DNA of 64,000 bases from Albugo candida (Eukaryota; Oomycota; Peronosporomycetes; Albuginales): contig JBDOQK010000022.1 of the NCBI GenBank assembly GCA_040437565.1, positions 186,001 to 250,000 of the forward strand, in the 5' to 3' direction. Shown here piece by piece: positions 1 through 10,858 of this stretch (position 1 is its first letter; each line of letters begins with the position of its first letter). The notes beneath the pieces were generated by a model. That model did not search any database and had not been told where the DNA came from. It worked only from the letters and a program-made list of their open reading frames with translations. A program made the position numbers and the translations under genes.

Positions 1-952
1 CAAATGAGGGAAGATGGTGTCGAACGAGCTGTTGCTTTCTCTCAAGTACGTCAATCTTCAATTGAATTCTTTCACTAACTTCAAGCATTTAGTATCCGCA
101 ATGGTCCTGCACAACGACTGGATCAAGCTTGAACCAACTTTGGCGTGAGATAAAGCGTCTCAAAATGGAAAACACTTTTAAGTGGTCCCTCATCGACCGG
201 TATCTTCTCAGTATTTCCTCAATATCCTGATTCAAGCTAACTTTTTCATTGAGGTGGAACACGGATGCAGGATACATTGAGGCCGTCACTCAACGCGTTC
301 GCCTCGGCCTTGAGCAATTCGCGCCCGAAGACCGTCACAAAGTGATTATCATGTTCTCTGCACACTCGTTGCCAATGAAAGTCGTGTACAAAGGCGATCC
401 GTATGTGAAAGAGATTGCTTCCACGACGGAAAGAGTGATGGACAAATTACAAATTGGGAATTCGCATATTTTAGCGTGGCAGTCCAAAGGTACACCAATT
501 TTCATCATCACTCCGAATTAACAGCTCACTGTAGTTGGATTCTTACCGTGGATGGGTCCAAGCACGAGTGATGTTCTGAAAGGTTTTGGAAAACAAGGAC
601 AACAGTAAGGAGTAATGTTGTGAGAAGCACACGCTGACAGAGTGTATGTAGACACGTTCTGGCGGTTCCGATAGCATTCACTTCGGATCATATCGAAACT
701 TTATATGAGATCGATATTGAATACGCTGAAGAAGCCAAAGAAGCTGGAATATTGCATTTTAAGCGATCACCGTCGTTGAACGATGAACCGCTGCTTTTAA
801 AAGCAATGGCGAATCGCGTCAAGAAGCACTTAGAGGAAGGGGAACTTCATTCACCTCAATATCCGCTACCGTGTCCCAAATGCACAAATGCAATGTGTCG
901 GACCATTTTGAATCCGATCAGCAACTACAGCGTCAAACGCGATCGAATTTGA
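1..952 (+). CDS. hemH: Ferrochelatase, 3' part (five exons)
   Basis: Last enzyme of heme synthesis; inserts Fe2+ into protoporphyrin IX, normally at the mitochondrial inner membrane. Exons read as 1-45, 93-199, 254-489, 535-604 and 652-952, with GT-AG introns of 47, 54, 45 and 47 nt. Joined, they give 252 codons plus a stop with no break, and the 5' end lies outside the window. Seen: the family motif FSAHSLP with the catalytic-site histidine (exon 3), HILAWQSK running across an intron into VGFLPWMGPSTSDV, and SDHIETLYEIDIEY. The C-terminus reads CPKCTNAMCR (about 872-901), which has the same cysteine spacing as the CPLCVNPVCR [2Fe-2S] ligands of animal ferrochelatase. Identity is very secure; cluster binding is inferred. 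It borders the effector-rich region directly, only 700 bp from the first CCG fragment. Confidence 0.95.
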
Positions 953-1652
953 GCTCCATACAAACAGTTTTGATACATTTTACAAAGTTTCCTTTGCTTT
1001 TTATGCACAAACATTCTGATGCGGGACATTGATTGAACAAAATTCCCTAAAGATAATGAGAACCTCCGTGACGACTGAGGGAATCGTATAGGCAAGAAAT
1101 CTATCATGAATACTTCTACATGATGCATCGAGCTATTTGAACATTGGGGGCTCGTACAACATGTATGCGATGTCAAATTGTCTCAACGTCTCCTTAGAAA
1201 GTACCATTCACGCGCATGTAATTGGGCTTCTCCATCGATTGGACAAGAACACACGTATAAGACTCCATTCATTCCACGTCGACATCGTGACGTCCAATTT
1301 GCATGACATTACACCTCGTTTTTATCTTATTCCTTCGCCTAAGCTCTATCCGTACTGTGGTTGTACCACTTGAATGTAGCATTCCGATGAGAGAATAGCG
1401 CTACTTTGTATCCGATTCGATCTTGTGGAATTCGATATATCAACCGCGATACGTCAACCACACCCCAAGCTCTACATGAAAGTTATAACGCGTCAAGCTT
1501 GTGTCGTTTATGATGCGCATTGTAAAGAACGGGAAACATGAAAGTATTGGCGAGTCGGATATACATACTTGCGCACAATGCAGAAGAAGAAAACAATGAT
1601 CGATATATTTTATGTATTTCTTTATCATAAAACGCTCTTTGGCGTCCATGCG
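953..1652. repeat. CCG 3'-flank repeat block, copy 1
   Basis: No gene. This stretch is the downstream flank of the minus-strand CCG fragment at 1653-2556. It closely resembles 3780-4450 in the same orientation and 22240-22700 in the opposite orientation. Short open frames here are shared between copies but broken, and match nothing I recognise. Confidence 0.7.
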
Positions 1653-2556
1653 CTACGACTGGTTTTTGATATTTGTCATCTCTTGTGACGAAATAGCAGG
1701 CAAAAGGCGAACATACATGTGGAAATCATTCGTCTTATATTGTGTCCCGTATTGATTGAGGATTGGATCCGAATGTTCACCACGTAGCATATACACGTAA
1801 TTCTGCTCGAGTGAAACCAGTAGCACGGAATGGTGTAGTGCGAGATCTTCAAGGCAGGCTCTATTCAAATCCAACCAATTTACCAACGTTACCGCATCAT
1901 AAAAATAAACGGGATATAAGTGATCAGGATCCGAATCTTCCGGTAAATCCCCTTTTATATATTGGCACATCTTCCTCGGAAGCAAATTATAATAAGAACA
2001 ACCTGAGGGCACATCTGGGTTTGCGATACATGGTGCAAGTTTCGCCTTATTGAATTTATCCGTCATAGATAATAGAATTGTAGCACCAGTCATCTTTCGG
2101 ATGGCTGTTTCATCTCCCAGCTGTTGAATCAAGTCATGCAATCCTTATATTTTTCGTTGTGATAAACTACGGCACATTCCCTCATTCCCTGTAGGAGAAT
2201 GGTAAAAAAGGAGCTACCACTTCATTTGATTGTGGTGACTGCCAAGATGATATTTGGAACGATAATGATTCTGATACGTCGTAATGTTGAAAATGGTACT
2301 CTTCGCATATGGGACGAAGATTGGCTAACGGTGTGTGCGTCTCCTTGCTCCCAAAAAGATAAAAGTATACCACCATTCCATCTATGTGAAGAAGAACTGC
2401 TACACCCTCAATCCCTCTGAGAAATATTTCCATGCACTTGGCAATTGTGCTGCAAGCTTTAAATAAAACTTTCATACAGCTTGGCGTACCTAAAAACGTA
2501 ATGGGCTCCTTCGTGCCATGGGAAGCGGTCGGTGTGTTGTGTTTCATACGCTTTTA
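1653..2556 (-). pseudogene. CCG-type secreted protein, C-terminal half, broken
   Basis: C-terminal half of a CCG-family protein, recognised by family blocks in order: HGTKEPITFLGTPSCM, CMEIFLRGIEGVAVLL, YFYLFGS, the EYHFQHYDVSES block, MTGATILLSM, the cysteine pair around SGCSYYNLLPRKMCQY, LEDLALHHSVLLVSLE and the C-terminal PAISSQEM. About one break in frame. The N-terminal half is absent because the gene runs into the gap at 2557-2656. The last 108 bases before the gap are identical, in reverse complement, to 15032-15139 of the N-terminal CCG fragment at 14261, so the two fragments may be one locus (see findings). Secretion and effector role are inferred from the family. Confidence 0.8.
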
Positions 2557-2656
2557 NNNNNNNNNNNNNNNNNNNNNNNNNNNNNNNNNNNNNNNNNNNN
2601 NNNNNNNNNNNNNNNNNNNNNNNNNNNNNNNNNNNNNNNNNNNNNNNNNNNNNNNN

Positions 2657-4459
2657 AATCTGATCATTGTATTTCCGCCAGATCATTCCAGAAGCGGGAT
2701 CTGCAAGGTCGGCCTTATCATGCTATCGCATCGAGGAGCCATGTCGAAAGTTTCGCAAAACCGAATTCCTCTTTGGAAAATTCCAAGTGGTCAACCAGTG
2801 AAAATCCCACGAAAAGAATTCTGATTCTCTTGATGATGATCTTATTTTCAATGTCACGTTTTTTTCAGCGTTTTGACGTACATTCAGCAAGATCATGCAT
2901 CGTAGTAGCAATTTCTACCCATACGATTTCAGCTAATTTGAATTCTGAGCTCCGTGTATCTACTTCTCAAACAAAATCTGTGATGTGCTCAGCACACTAC
3001 GCTAACCATTCTACAACCTTATCGAACTCTGTCCAAACGCTTTTACTCGTGGAAATACGTTCCCACGCAGCTTGATCGCATCAACCCGACTATCGATATA
3101 TCCAAAGTCGTGAACTTAGTGAGCCTACTGAACGCGCACTTTTTGCTTGGGGAGGGCGCTCAACAACATATGGAGAAGTTCATAGGTGGGAATGACCAAC
3201 ATGATATACCAGAACTCCTCCTCAAAAGCTCGACAAAACATGATCTGGAACAAGGCATGCATCCAATCGGTCGTACATTGCGACCCGGAAGCCGTATGTC
3301 GGCCTCGACATAAATTTATGTGCGTACAACTAGGCAGCCCGTCACTGTATACAGATCAAGACAGCGCTTTGTAGGCAGCGATGACACAGCTTAGTAACGG
3401 CACATGCATTGTCCTATGCAATACAACAGATTGAGATTGACAAAGTGCTTTTCGAACATTTCGAAATCTTCCGATATGAATAGTTTTGTGATTGCAGTCT
3501 CGTACTACTAATCCAACCTTCCATTAGTGTAATATCACACCGCATCGAGTTGGTCAGATTTCCATATCTCAAATGACGAATCCCCAAAATGATGTGGCTT
3601 AAGAGGTTGGCCGAGCAAACATTCCAGCCATCGAATTGCAATGACTGATGTTATGCTTGCTGAAAGTAATCAAGTATTCCTCGCTATCTAGGCACAAAAT
3701 AGATGTACAGCCTCTGTAAGCTATGCATAGACGAGCTTCTATTAGATACTCAACCCACGCGTAAAGGCTCAGCACGAAGATTCAAACGGTTTCTCCATTT
3801 TATATTTTGCATTGTTGGCTTTTATTGTGTCAAATAGACACCAGGGCATACAGACGCAGGGGCATTGATTGAAAACTTTTCTTGGAGAGGATGGGAACCT
3901 CCGTGACAAATGAGGTAATCGTGTAGGCAAGAAATCTATCATCAATACTTCTGCGGGATGCACCATCGAGGTGTTTGAACTCATCATTGGGGGCTCGTAC
4001 AACCTGTATGCGATGTCAAATTGGCTCAACGTCTCCTTAGAAAGTATCATTTACGCGCATGTAATTGGGCTTCTCCATCGATTGGACAAGAACACTTGTT
4101 TGAGTTTCCAACTATTCCACCTCGACATCGTGGCGTCCATTTTTCATGTCAGTACACCTCGTTTTTATCTTATTCCTTCGCCTCAGCTTTATCCTTACTG
4201 TGGTTGTACCACTTGAATGTAGCATTCCGATAAGAGAACAGCTCTACTTTGAGTCCGATTCGATCTTGTGGAATTCGATATACCAACCGCGATACGTCAA
4301 CTACACCTCAAGCTCTACATGGAAGTTATAACGCGTCAAGCTTGTGTCGTTTATGTTGCGCATTGTAAGGAACGGGAAAGATGAAAGTATGGGCACAAGT
4401 CTGATATACATACTTGCGTGCAATGCAGAAGAAGAAAATCAATGATCGATGTATTTTAT
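2657..4459. repeat. Flanking repeat blocks of the CCG array, inverted copies
   Basis: No gene supported. 2657-2802 is an exact reverse complement of 11727-11872 and is related to 24100-24330, 29415-29640 and 34400-34640. 3090-3420 is related in reverse complement to 23210-23440, 28930-29150 and 33900-34165. 3780-4450 repeats 953-1652. The order matches the flanks of the plus-strand CCG genes read backwards, so this belongs to an inverted arm. Some blocks keep short open frames in several copies and may be remains of an old gene that I cannot name. Confidence 0.65.
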
Positions 4460-6192
4460 TTATTTCTTTATCATCGAAAGATGGTTGGCGTCTTCGCGCA
4501 ACGACTGCTTTCTGATATGTGTCATCTCTTGTGACGAAATAGCAGGCGAAAAGCGAATGTCCATGTAAAAATCATTTCTCACATTTTCTTTCCCGCATTT
4601 CTCGAGGATTGGATCCGAACGTTCACCAAGTTGCATATACACGTAATTGTGCTCAAGTGAAACCAGTAGCACGGAACGGTGTAGTGCGAGATCTTCAAGG
4701 CAGTCCCTTTTCAAATCCAACCAATTTACCAACGTCACCGCTTCTTCACTATCACGGGAATGTATGGGATTAAGGTCCGAATTTTCCGGTAAATACTTTT
4801 GAATATATTGGCACATCTTCCTCGAAAGCAAATTATAATAAGAACAACCTGAGGGCACCTTTGGGTTTGCGATACATGGTGCAAGTTTCGCCATATCGAA
4901 TTTTTCCGGCATAGATAATAGAATTGTAGCACCAGTCATCTTTTGGATAGTTGTTTCATCTCCCAGCTCATGAATACATGTCATGCAATCCTTATATTCG
5001 TCCTTGTGATAGACTACGGCACATTCCCTGTGGGAGTATGGTATACCACGATTTATATATATATATCACTTGTTCTGATTGTGGTGGCTGCCAAGATGAT
5101 ATTTGGAACATCAATGACTGTGATATGTCGTAATGTTGAATATGGTACTTGTTGCAGACGACGGGATCAAGTTTGACTAGTGGTGTGTGCGTCTCGTCGT
5201 CGTCAAACAGATAAAAGTATCGCACTATTCCATCTATGTGAAGAAGAACTGCTACACCCTTGAAGCTTTTGAGAAATATTTCCATGCACTGGGCAACTGT
5301 GCCGCAATAATCAAATTTAAATGAAAAAGTTACACAGCGTGGCTCACTTGAAAACTTAATGGGATCCTTCGTGCCATGGGAAGAAGTCGGTGTGTTGTGT
5401 TTCACACGCATTTGAGTGGAACGAGTGGGTTCTACAGAAGAAGTCGTGGGCTCTACATAAGAAGTCTGCACACTCAACTTTCGACATTCAGCAACGGGTA
5501 CATATTTCGAAGAATCCACTGCAAGATCCAAATGCTGGCATGAACTATGTATTTCTTCAGGATGTTGGATGTTGGATGTTGGGTTGGGGATACAAAAGAA
5601 TTATCGACCGCGTAAGTAGACTGTCGGGTAATCCAACGGAATACTCCCTGATTACCGGCGAGCCGCTGGCTTCTTTCAAGCACGATCTGATTTGCGATGT
5701 CGCTTTCATAGGTTTTAGTGTGAAGCACATTGGATCTCTCTCTGCTGTTTCTTTTTCTTGAGTCTTCTTCAAATTTTCTAACTTCCACGGCTCAATCTCG
5801 CCTCTGGGCTTATCAGATGTCGATTTTGAGTCTTCGACCTCAAATTCACCACAAACCTTGAGCATGGCGCACTTACTGTGTATTCCCATGAACGCAAAAT
5901 CCGAACCGGTCACCATATACTGGGCTATTGGATAAGCGGGTTGCGCTAGATCCTCGACTTTTTGAGAAGAGGACTTGGGTACATCTAGCTCGTTTGCACC
6001 ATTGATGTAACGAGTGGCGCGCATGGCACCAGCGACTCTCAGGATACAATCATGGCATTTAATGACAACCTTGTAGGGAACATTTTTTCGCTTCAGTGTC
6101 AACAATTGTGTCTTGAGCTTGCAACATGAGCGTTAGAAGACGCACAGAATACAGCATAGAAAGAAGACGAGCGGTATTCGAGCGTACAGCAT
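4460..6192 (-). pseudogene. CCG-type secreted protein, broken copy with CHDC variant
   Basis: Near full-length CCG-family locus. The expected start is ATG at 6192 (minus), giving the family signal peptide MLYARIPLVFFLCCIL. Next come the signature CHDCILRVAG (CxxCxxxxxG; 6036-6057), VTGSDFAFMGIHSKC, SCLKEASGS, the central block with HGTKDPIKFSSEPRC, YFYLFDDDE, MTGATILLSM, SGCSYYNLLSRKMCQY, LEDLALHRSVLLVSLE and PAISSQEM. Reading frame is lost in about three or four places, so it is unlikely to make a full protein. It lies in the inverted arm opposite the plus-strand copy at 20579-22206. The first cysteine pair reads C-H-x-C, literally the CHXC spacing used to name another Albugo effector class. 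Confidence 0.85.
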
Positions 6193-6403
6193 CTTGACTT
6201 TTCGTTAATGAGTGAAGGCTAACCATCTGAATGTAGCGATTGGAAGAGTGGGACCATAGAAGAGTTTCCTCCAATCGACTTGTTCATACTGATTTCCGGC
6301 ACAAATCGAACAAAGGATACAACGTGTAAGATTGTGATTGGCTTATAATTGCTGAAGGAGGATTCAATCGTACAGCCTGACTGAGGCTTTTCAAAAGCTT
6401 CTG
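6193..6403 (-). promoter_or_regulatory. Conserved CCG leader / promoter block (minus orientation)
   Basis: Directly upstream of the ATG at 6192. It is closely similar to the blocks before the CCG starts at 14261, 15508, 20579, 25554 and 38347, including ACACGTTGTATCCTTTGTTC-like and CCCACTCTTCCAATCGC-like stretches. The latter resembles the oomycete initiator plus flanking element. Function is inferred from conservation and position. The block is cut by the gap at 6404. Confidence 0.5.
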
Positions 6404-6503
6404 NNNNNNNNNNNNNNNNNNNNNNNNNNNNNNNNNNNNNNNNNNNNNNNNNNNNNNNNNNNNNNNNNNNNNNNNNNNNNNNNNNNNNNNNNNNNNNNNN
6501 NNN

Positions 6504-7274
6504 CTTAGGGAACGATCACCTTTAAAATACTCGGCGTGATGCGATTCCCTGCAAATGAGAACATTGTGTTCACGATATTTGGTACTTGTGATCGCATGCA
6601 TGAGAAGCAGAGTAGCAAAGAGTTGCTCAGTCTCTTTCAAGTGTGTTCCCAAATGCTCAGAAAAGCTCCGTGTTGGTGTTGAGAAATGCATCTACTTGAT
6701 GAGGAAATGCTTCAGCTTTATGACAAACCAATAGCTCGGTGATTATGTTGCACTTACAGCAACACTGGAATTGCGGAAGACAACGGGGCTTAAAGGGACT
6801 TAATATGTCACAGAATGCTCAAGTCTCTGCTTAATGTGCTGTTGTATGAAATTACGAGCACATCAGTTGCAAGCTGTTCAGCATGAAGAAGTATGCAAAT
6901 GCAACGACGCGGGTCTTCTGTTTGACGTAATGGGCCCTACCTCAGGAACAGGTTTGAGATTGGCAGAATTGGCGTGATTCATTGTTTGTACCCTGTAGCA
7001 AGTCTTCAAAGCGCAAACACGAGAGAATTTATAACCCGCCACACTTCGGATCTAAACACAGCCTTGAAGCTTTGTGAACTAAGACAATTTGGTTTCATCC
7101 ACTCAACTCATTTTAGAAACCGACCATTTTTGTTATTGAAGTAAGTGCCTTTAATGGCCAGTAATGCTCGTCAGCCAATTGCGAAGACGCACAAATCTCA
7201 GTGATAGTAGCCCTGTCTCTTCATTCAAAGGAGCGAACCGTTAAAGAATGTTTACTTGTATGGATTGAATGGTA
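6504..7274. other. Region with conserved but unidentified short frames
   Basis: No confident gene. Downstream of the stop of the 7275-8128 gene. Two short minus-strand frames (one around 6700-6760 reading ELLVCHKAEAFPHQVDAFLN, one around 6600-6691) are partly conserved in the inverted copy near 19520-19650. They are closed by stops in both copies. They may be remains of another gene; I do not recognise it. Confidence 0.35.
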
Positions 7275-8128
7275 TCAAATACTCTCAGAAAGTTTAGTGA
7301 ATGGAGAGATCGCCCATACAATATGAAGGCACATCAACTGTTCTTCTGTAACATCAAACGAAATAAGATGAAGCACAGATTCCTACGAAAACAAACCGAT
7401 AAATTCTTCTGATACTGTAACACCGTGATGAGCTTACCACGTGCTGATATGCTGCTTCAAATATCTGTAATTTGTGTCCAATATCGCGAAATGTCTCTGA
7501 ATCCTCTTTTATTGTATCAAATGTGCTTATTGCTTTGTGCACTAAACCGTGCATTTGTAAATACACACTACAATCCTCTCAATACCTTCCTACCGTTAAT
7601 TCGACTGTTTTCGTAAGTGACATACATCTCGTACAAAATTTGCTGAAACTTTTTCTTTCTTAATAAAATCTGAGAAAAAATGTCTTCAATGTGCATTGCG
7701 TTCATTTCCTCGTTTGAAAAAAGATCCTGAAACGAGCGATGCCCAAATCCCGTAGGAATGCGCTCATAGAGGTCTTGAACGAGTTTGGTCTCTGTAGAAG
7801 TTTCCTTTTGACTGTTCTTCAATGCAGCTGTGAGATTTTGATGTCCATTTTGGAATGCTTCTATCAAAGAGAGCGTTTCACGCTCTAAAGCCGTCCATTG
7901 CTGCTCAAGTTTCGACCATGCCGTGCGTATATTGCTAACAGCTTTAGTGGTTCTGAGTGTTGATGATGGTGTAGACCACATTGGACACGAACGGTCATGC
8001 NNNNNNNNNNNNNNNNNNNNNNNNNNNNNNNNNNNNNNNNNNNNNNNNNNNNNNNNNNNNNNNNNNNNNNNNNNNNNNNNNNNNNNNNNNNNNNNNNNNN
8101 TTCCGCATATACAAAATGAATTATACAT
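7275..8128 (-). CDS. Unidentified helical protein, three 3' exons, 5' end uncertain
   Basis: Minus-strand gene; family not recognised. Exons read 7594-8000 (running into the gap 8001-8100 and possibly on to about 8128), 7438-7541 and 7275-7382. Introns are 52 and 55 nt with GTAGGA...TTTAG and GTAAGC...GTAG ends, and the phases join cleanly to a TGA at 7275-7277. The protein is rich in helix-forming residues (TAWSKLEQQWTALERETL, then LVQDLYERIP, MHIEDIFSQILLRKKKFQQI) and suggests a coiled-coil structural or complex subunit, with no catalytic motif seen. The start is unresolved because the gap and a possible 5' intron intervene. The copy at 17938-19225 shares this gene but is interrupted. Its upstream region is shared head-to-head with the GH5 gene at 8735. 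Confidence 0.65.
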
Positions 8129-8734
8129 TGCATTTGCGTTCTCAAATTCCGCAGCTATAGATACAAAAATATCTGCCTATCGAATCATTTAGCAATTACT
8201 TACCAAAGCTTTACACCCTCTAAGCCTCAAAAAGAAATCATACCTTGACATCCTATCCCTATAAATGTCACCTGTAAAGGGCTTTCCTTTCTACAGAGGC
8301 AGCATGCGAATTACGATCTTCTCCTTTCTTCTATCAGCTTCAAGTATCGCACGCAAAAGTGTTATGCCATTCAGTTAAGTCAATACGCAATGTATATAGC
8401 TTTTTCGACATTTTCAACGCAAAACGGGAGAAGAACTACAAAACTTTGCTCCTCGCTATATCTTTTTTGAATCTCTTTTACGATCTAGAACATTACACAA
8501 AGTCATAGAGCACGTGCTACCCATTTTCGAATAGATCATATTTGTAATTACTTCGTTCGAATCGCATCCCTATCCTGGGATATTACAAATCTAGCCATCA
8601 GACAATAGCATTCGAAAAGTCTTTTACACAAAACAGAAACTTCTTTTTTCTCGATCTCATATTTGATCCATCCTTATCCCTCCTTCTACTTTCCCTATTA
8701 GCCTTTCATTTCAAAAGTTTCCCGTCAAAGCACA
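8129..8734. promoter_or_regulatory. Divergent intergenic region between the helical gene and GH5 gene
   Basis: About 600 bp between two divergent genes. All but the last 28 bases are duplicated in inverted form at 17359-17937. Pyrimidine-rich tracts (around 8640-8700) precede the GH5 start, and CCTTTCATTTCAAAAGTTT just upstream of the ATG loosely resembles the oomycete initiator (TCATTYYNCAWTTT). Promoter role is inferred from position only. Confidence 0.4.
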
Positions 8735-10789
8735 ATGATTCGCGAATTCAACGTTTTCGCGCTTTTTTGTGGCGTTTTTGCGGTTCATTCGCTCGCCGAT
8801 CCTGCCGTTCCGCCCGCTGAGTCCGTTAAGGACGCGAAATGGTACTGGGAACACGAAGAAACTCGCTTCCAAGACAACAGTCCGCTGTTCAAAACCTTCA
8901 CTCCGAACGACAACAACAAAACGTGCACGAACGACATTCACGCGACACCATTCAATTTACAAGTTCGGGGAGTGAATTTGGGCGGCTTACTAGTCCTTGA
9001 ACCGTGGATCACACCGACGTTATTCTACCAGTTTCTAAGCACGCAGGAGCGGTTCGGTGATAAGGCTCCAGAAAAAACCGCATTGGACACGTATACATTC
9101 TGTACGGCGTTGGGAAAAGAAGAAGCGAATCGTCAATTGCGAATTCATTGGGCTAATTGGGTCACTGAAGATGATTTCATCCAATTACAGAAAGCTGGTG
9201 TCAATTCCGTTCGTATTCCCATCGGCGACTATATGTTTGTGCCATATAAGCCGTACATTGGGTGCATCGATGGCGCTGTAGAAGTTCTTGACCGTTTGCT
9301 GGACTTAGCGCTTAAGTACGGGATGTCAGTATTGTTGGACGTGCACACGCAAATTGACTCTCAGAACGGGTTTGATAATAGCGGGCAAGCTTCAGCTGTC
9401 AAATGGACATCGCTGGCTAGTACCGAAGGCGTTCATTCGACGACATTTGAGCATTGGCCGATCCGAAATGCCAATTGGGTCGGAACGTTCGATACCGAAC
9501 ATAACAATTATTCCAGTATCAATTACGCAAACTTGAACCACTCCTTGGAAGTAGTGACCATCATTGTGGAACGGTACGCTTCTCATCTCGCGGTTATGGG
9601 GCTTGAACCGGTTAATGAACCGTGGGAATTGACGCCGGTTGCAATTTTGAAGGAGTTTTATTGGAAATCATATAAAAGAGTCAAAGCGTTGGCACCCAGC
9701 TGGAAATTCATCATGCACGATTCCTTCCGATTCGCCGTCGATTTATGGTCGGGATACATGAAAGGCTGCCCGGAAGTTGCGTTGGACACACACATTTACC
9801 AAGCTTGGATGTCTCCGGGAACCAAAGCTGATTTCTTCTCCAACGCGTGTCAGCAAAAGTATACGATCACCACGATGGAAGACAAATTCATGCCCGTGAT
9901 TGTCGGCGAATGGTCAGTGGCCACCGACAATTGCGCAATGTGGCTGAACGGCTTCAATGATAATCTTCCAGGTTACCCCAAGGTCGTATGTAAGTTGCAG
10001 GAATGTCCCGCGGAAAGCACCTACTTGGGAAATGGATTTCCCGGAACTCCTTTGGATCTGAATAAACCAATTCAAGGACCATATGGAACCGGTACTTCTG
10101 GACCTTCATTTGGGTTGTGTCCTGTAACAAGTGACAACGCCTTCCATCAAAAAGACGATGATCACTTGACACTACGTCTTCTTCGTAAAAAGCTGAATGC
10201 GTGGTCTTTCGGTCACGGATGGTACTTTTGGAACTTTAAAACTGAATTGGATTATAAATGGAGTTTCTTGGCTCTGTTCGAACGTGGTTTCTTGCCGAAG
10301 AATGTTTCCAATTTTGCTGATGATGAAGGAATTCTCGATGCTTGTCAAATTGAGGATCAAGGTGATTTTATCTGTCGTGCGAAGCGTGGTGTGAAAAAGT
10401 TCGAGCTTAAGAATGGTCTCACATATGCATGCAATGCGCCTGGAATGGATTGTACCAACTTGAACAAGACGTATCTGACGCTATTGGAGCAATGTGACTG
10501 GGCTTTCAACGCGTATTGGCATCAGCATCGTCGTGAAGGAGCGACATGTGACTTCGGCGGAGCTGCTCATCTTTTGACCATCGACACCCCCTTGCCACCA
10601 GCCGCCAAGAAGGATGTCAATATGTCGACTTCTTCATCGATTGCGACTTCTGTGGAGCACAAAAGCACAAGTGTGATCATCCTTGTTGCGGTGGCATGTG
10701 CCGTGGTGATTCTGGCAGCTGGAATCATCTTCCGTTGGCGTCAAAATCGACTCCGACGCGAGCAGTACGCTCCTATCGGTCGAAATTAA
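8735..10789 (+). CDS. Exo-beta-1,3-glucanase, GH5 family, membrane anchored
   Basis: 684 aa secreted glycoside hydrolase expected to release glucose from beta-1,3-glucan, the main oomycete wall polymer. Seen in order: a signal peptide (residues 1-20, cleavage near HSLA), RGVNLGGLLVLEPWITPTLF (the GH5 exoglucanase N-terminal signature), NSVRIPIGDYMF, LLDVHTQIDSQNGFDNSG, acid/base Glu295 in PVNEPWE, and nucleophile Glu392 in VIVGEWS. A single hydrophobic span at 647-666 follows, then a short basic tail RWRQNRLRREQ, so the enzyme probably faces outward on the plasma membrane. No intron. The paralogue at 52255 lacks the anchor. Assignment to the fungal/oomycete exoglucanase subfamily (GH5_9 type) is by motif similarity. 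It may serve wall remodelling or substrate trimming. Confidence 0.93.
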   Translation: MIREFNVFALFCGVFAVHSLADPAVPPAESVKDAKWYWEHEETRFQDNSPLFKTFTPNDNNKTCTNDIHATPFNLQVRGVNLGGLLVLEPWITPTLFYQFLSTQERFGDKAPEKTALDTYTFCTALGKEEANRQLRIHWANWVTEDDFIQLQKAGVNSVRIPIGDYMFVPYKPYIGCIDGAVEVLDRLLDLALKYGMSVLLDVHTQIDSQNGFDNSGQASAVKWTSLASTEGVHSTTFEHWPIRNANWVGTFDTEHNNYSSINYANLNHSLEVVTIIVERYASHLAVMGLEPVNEPWELTPVAILKEFYWKSYKRVKALAPSWKFIMHDSFRFAVDLWSGYMKGCPEVALDTHIYQAWMSPGTKADFFSNACQQKYTITTMEDKFMPVIVGEWSVATDNCAMWLNGFNDNLPGYPKVVCKLQECPAESTYLGNGFPGTPLDLNKPIQGPYGTGTSGPSFGLCPVTSDNAFHQKDDDHLTLRLLRKKLNAWSFGHGWYFWNFKTELDYKWSFLALFERGFLPKNVSNFADDEGILDACQIEDQGDFICRAKRGVKKFELKNGLTYACNAPGMDCTNLNKTYLTLLEQCDWAFNAYWHQHRREGATCDFGGAAHLLTIDTPLPPAAKKDVNMSTSSSIATSVEHKSTSVIILVAVACAVVILAAGIIFRWRQNRLRREQYAPIGRN

Positions 10790-10858
10790 TGGAAGATGAA
10801 AGTCGTCGCTGATTGCTCATAATTCACTGAATTTCTTGTCCATTTTTTACCACTTATG

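Larger units (their letters stand above)
6504..8707. repeat. Left arm of large inverted repeat
   Basis: Reverse-complement match to 17359-19660. Between 7755 and 8707 the two arms appear identical apart from possibly one base near the tip, with position p on the left matching 26066-p on the right. Even the 100-N gap falls at the same place. Outside this tract (below 7755) they differ by roughly 5-15 percent by eye, with small indels. The arm carries the gene at 7275-8128 and its upstream region. Confidence 0.85.

Noticed and set aside
1763-2053. Plus-strand frame of 96 residues
   Set aside because: Shadow of the minus-strand CCG fragment, whose family blocks are unmistakable.
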